Origin: Candidatus Latescibacterota bacterium
Lineage (GTDB): Bacteria; Latescibacterota; UBA2968
Direction of reading: 5' to 3'
NCBI GenBank assembly: GCA_022824945.1
Contig: JAJDYX010000057.1
Coordinates: 18,476-82,475, forward strand
DNA length: 64,000 nucleotides
The position numbers and the translations under genes were made by a program. Below the pieces are notes generated by a model, which was given only the letters and a program-made list of their open reading frames with translations, ran no database searches and was not told the origin of the DNA. Of this stretch, positions 62,007 to 64,000 are shown piece after piece. Position 1 is the stretch's first letter, and each line of letters opens with the position of its first letter.

Positions 62007-63760
62007 TGGATGTGTTGATCCGTTTGGCCGAGACGTGGTGGCCGATCTATGCGGTGCATTTTATCGAGGTATCGCTGTTCATTTCGCTGGTGTGGGCAGT
62101 GGATCGCTGGATGAGGCTGGATACGCGGTTGCGGTATGTCCTGTATTTACTGGCATTGGCGAAGGTGTTTGTGCCGCCTTTTTACGCGATTCCGCTGCCA
62201 GAGTTTTTGACGGTATCCGACGATGTGCCGATTGGATCGGTTTATGCCGGTGTGGTTTCTGAGGCTGAGGTTGTTGCGCCCGTACAGGTTGCACCTCTTC
62301 CTCTGGCGTTTTATCTGTTTTGCCTGTGGGGTGTTTCAGTTCTGGTATGGGCGGGTGTGACGCTGTGGAAGAATGCGGCGTTTCACCGCGCACTCAGTTT
62401 GGCAGTGCCTGTTGATCTGGCGAGGAAGGTGGGATCGCTGGACGGTGCGCAGGATATAAAGGTTTATGCTAAGGCCAGTCTGCGTTCTCCACTCTTGGTC
62501 GGTATTGTAAAACCGAGATTGTATTTGCCATCGCATTGGTCGTCCTGGTCGTCCGAGGAGTTGCGTGGCGTTGTCGCACACGAGTTGGCTCATCGGGATA
62601 ATCGCGATATCTGGGTGCTGATTTTTCAGGCGATTGCAATGGCGCTGTTTTGCATAAATCCGCTTGTCTGGCTGCTGAACCGAAGGTTGACTTTTTTGCG
62701 CGAGTTGCGCTGTGACGAGGCAGTGTTGCGCGAGACGAATCTGACACCTGCTGAATACGGACGGCTGTTGATCGGTTTTGTCGATAGACGCCCTGCTTTG
62801 AGTGCGCTGTATTTCAACGAGCGTGGGACCGCGCTCAAGAAACGATTGGAGCATGCCCTTAATTTCAAGGAGGACGATATGAAACGGTCCAGATGGCAGT
62901 TGATAATTCCGATTCTCATTGGTCTGGCGATTGTGCCTTTTTCGATTCGAAAGGCGTACACGCAGGATGAAGGTGGTCTTGAGGTTATGGAATTGGCTGA
63001 AGATGAGAAAAAGTTCGAACTCACATCGGAGCAACAGACCACGCCGCCTGTGCCTGTTGATGCTGACCGTAGTGAGGTTAAGATTTTCGAATATGACGAG
63101 GTTGACGTAAAGGCACTCCCTATAAAGATTGTTACACCTGTATATCCCCAAGAGGCGAAGAAAAAGAAAATAGAAGGTGTACTGACTTTAAAGTTTATGG
63201 TCAATGTGGATGGCTCGGTGAGTGATGTGAAAGTTCCTGAAACGGCGATCTATGTAGATGGTTCGGTGAGTGGTATGAGAGATGTGACACCAGAGATGAT
63301 GGGGGATATATTTCGTCAGGATGCGATAGATGCGGCATTGCAATTTCGGTTCAGACCAGCGAAGCACAATGGTACAGTTGTGCCCGTGTGGATGGTTATG
63401 CCGATTGAATTTCGGTTGCCAAAGCAACAGACCCCACTGCCTGCATCCGGCGATACTGACAGTAGTAAGGTCCTCGAATTTTTCATGGTTGAGGTAAAGC
63501 CCAAGGTCCTGCACTCTGTTAAGCCTGTGCATCCCGAGGAAGCACTCAGAGATAGTTTGGAAGGCAAAGTGTTTTTGAAATTCATAGTTAATGTGGATGG
63601 CTCGGTAAGCGATGTGAGCGTTTTGAGAGGGCAAGAGGTCTTTCATCAGGCGGCTATAGACGCGGTCTCGCAAGTGCGGTTCAAGCCCGCGGAGCATAAT
63701 GGCAAAGTTGTGCCCGTATGGATGGTTCAGCCAGTCTCATTTCGATTGCCAACGGAATAG
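62006..63760 (+). CDS. M56 metallopeptidase fused to two TonB C-terminal domains
   Basis: 584 residues. Transmembrane segments lie near 12-30, 40-58, 92-112 and 285-305. The M56 catalytic motif is HELAH (192-196), followed by the downstream metal Glu in RELRCDEAVLRE. Beyond the last segment there is no penicillin-binding sensor as in BlaR1. Instead, two TonB C-terminal domains lie near 370-475 and 495-584 (PVYPQEAKKKKIEGVLTLKF and PVHPEEALRDSLEGKVFLKF). It pairs with the BlaI repressor, so it is expected to sense an envelope signal and cleave the repressor. The TonB-type domains may contact outer-membrane receptors or peptidoglycan. Confidence 0.9.
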   Translation: MDVLIRLAETWWPIYAVHFIEVSLFISLVWAVDRWMRLDTRLRYVLYLLALAKVFVPPFYAIPLPEFLTVSDDVPIGSVYAGVVSEAEVVAPVQVAPLPLAFYLFCLWGVSVLVWAGVTLWKNAAFHRALSLAVPVDLARKVGSLDGAQDIKVYAKASLRSPLLVGIVKPRLYLPSHWSSWSSEELRGVVAHELAHRDNRDIWVLIFQAIAMALFCINPLVWLLNRRLTFLRELRCDEAVLRETNLTPAEYGRLLIGFVDRRPALSALYFNERGTALKKRLEHALNFKEDDMKRSRWQLIIPILIGLAIVPFSIRKAYTQDEGGLEVMELAEDEKKFELTSEQQTTPPVPVDADRSEVKIFEYDEVDVKALPIKIVTPVYPQEAKKKKIEGVLTLKFMVNVDGSVSDVKVPETAIYVDGSVSGMRDVTPEMMGDIFRQDAIDAALQFRFRPAKHNGTVVPVWMVMPIEFRLPKQQTPLPASGDTDSSKVLEFFMVEVKPKVLHSVKPVHPEEALRDSLEGKVFLKFIVNVDGSVSDVSVLRGQEVFHQAAIDAVSQVRFKPAEHNGKVVPVWMVQPVSFRLPTE

Positions 63761-63824
63761 GTCGCTCCGCGAGTAGAAAATTACTCCCTGAATTATATCG
63801 ATCAATCTTGAGGAGGATCACGAG

Positions 63825-63878
63825 ATGGTATTAGCAAATTTATTTTACAGATACTTATGCTCGATTTTGTCCAATTAG
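63825..63878 (+). other. Short frame with strong ribosome site
   Basis: ATG 63825 follows GAGGAGG and encodes 17 residues (MVLANLFYRYLCSILSN). It could be a leader peptide for the gene at 63901. Low confidence. Confidence 0.3.
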
Positions 63879-63900
63879 TCGCTTAAGCAAAGGACCTGCC

Positions 63901-64000
63901 ATGAAAACAACACGCCCTGTATATTTAGGGCTTATGGTGTTTGTCTCTATCGTGTTTAGTGGTTTTGCAAGTGGCCAGGAAAAGACAAGCAATAACAATA
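63901..64000 (+). CDS. Start of an exported protein, cut by the window end
   Basis: ATG 63901 with AAAGGA upstream and an open frame to the window edge. The 33 visible residues are a signal peptide (MKTTRPVYLGLMVFVSIVFSGFASG by segments) followed by QEKTSNNN. Function cannot be told; in this context a TonB receptor or other envelope protein downstream of the M56/TonB gene is plausible. Confidence 0.6.
   Translation, partial: MKTTRPVYLGLMVFVSIVFSGFASGQEKTSNNN

Overview
The window is about 64 kb of bacterial chromosome with long co-directional gene runs, clear Shine-Dalgarno sites and several intrinsic terminators. Gene content points to the FCB side of the bacterial tree, most like Latescibacterota or a related uncultured lineage. 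The signs are TonB-dependent receptors (one paired with a DUF4249-like lipoprotein), a PorV/PorQ-family barrel, proteins ending in FlgD/type IX-like C-terminal modules, a gingipain-fold (C25) giant protein, and many Gfo/Idh/MocA oxidoreductases, phytanoyl-CoA dioxygenase (PhyH) proteins and zinc-type dehydrogenases. No rRNA is present, so this placement is an inference from gene content.

Layout. 1-5.7 kb: a TonB receptor cut by the window edge, an exported protein with a sorting-type C-terminus, and a PorV-like barrel. 5.8-14.8 kb: an alcohol dehydrogenase, a small exported protein, orphan pieces of toxin-antitoxin modules, a large DUF6785-like membrane protein, prmA, a GIY-YIG protein with a decayed exonuclease domain, and a Vps62-like/dockerin exported protein. 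14.8-18.2 kb (minus): M55 D-aminopeptidase, M81 metallopeptidase and threonine synthase in one operon, divergent from a tRNA-Thr(CGU). 18.4-19.2 kb: a MntA-HepT toxin-antitoxin pair. 19.4-26 kb: a lipoprotein, TonB receptor plus DUF4249-like lipoprotein, then a PhyH / Gfo-Idh / PfkB operon. 26-42.6 kb: one uninterrupted minus-strand run with sugar oxidoreductases, glycosyltransferases, a polysaccharide deacetylase, an NDP-sugar epimerase, a GT-C membrane enzyme, the C25 giant protein and a phosphodiesterase. It reads as an envelope or exopolysaccharide locus. 42.7-47.7 kb: a PAP2-like membrane protein, an enolase-superfamily enzyme, tandem duplicated barrels and a DUF3179 lipoprotein. 47.9-53.5 kb: uvrB, a MjaI-like (probably CTAG) restriction-modification pair coupled to nadC, then a two-gene module of a two-TM protein and an overlapping 47-residue proline-rich peptide.

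The most unusual part is 53.6-61.4 kb. A 1028-residue protein carries, in one chain, the catalytic cores of both RNA polymerase beta (trigger HPSHDGR/TPEGPN, KLSNRHGFKG, PSRLNIGQ) and beta-prime (SGRSV, NLDFDGD with three metal-binding Asp, a bridge-helix-like ECGAR segment). The beta flap, the clamp coiled coil and the trigger loop appear to be missing. Just upstream lie a gene with a DksA-type zinc finger, a partner gene of unknown function, an ECF sigma factor and an ABC exporter. This looks like a dedicated compact transcription system, distinct from the housekeeping rpoB/rpoC. A minus-strand consensus promoter that fires straight into an intrinsic terminator lies at the left edge of this block.

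The window ends with a BlaI-type repressor and its palindromic operator, an M56 metallopeptidase fused to two TonB C-terminal domains, and the signal peptide of a gene that continues outside.
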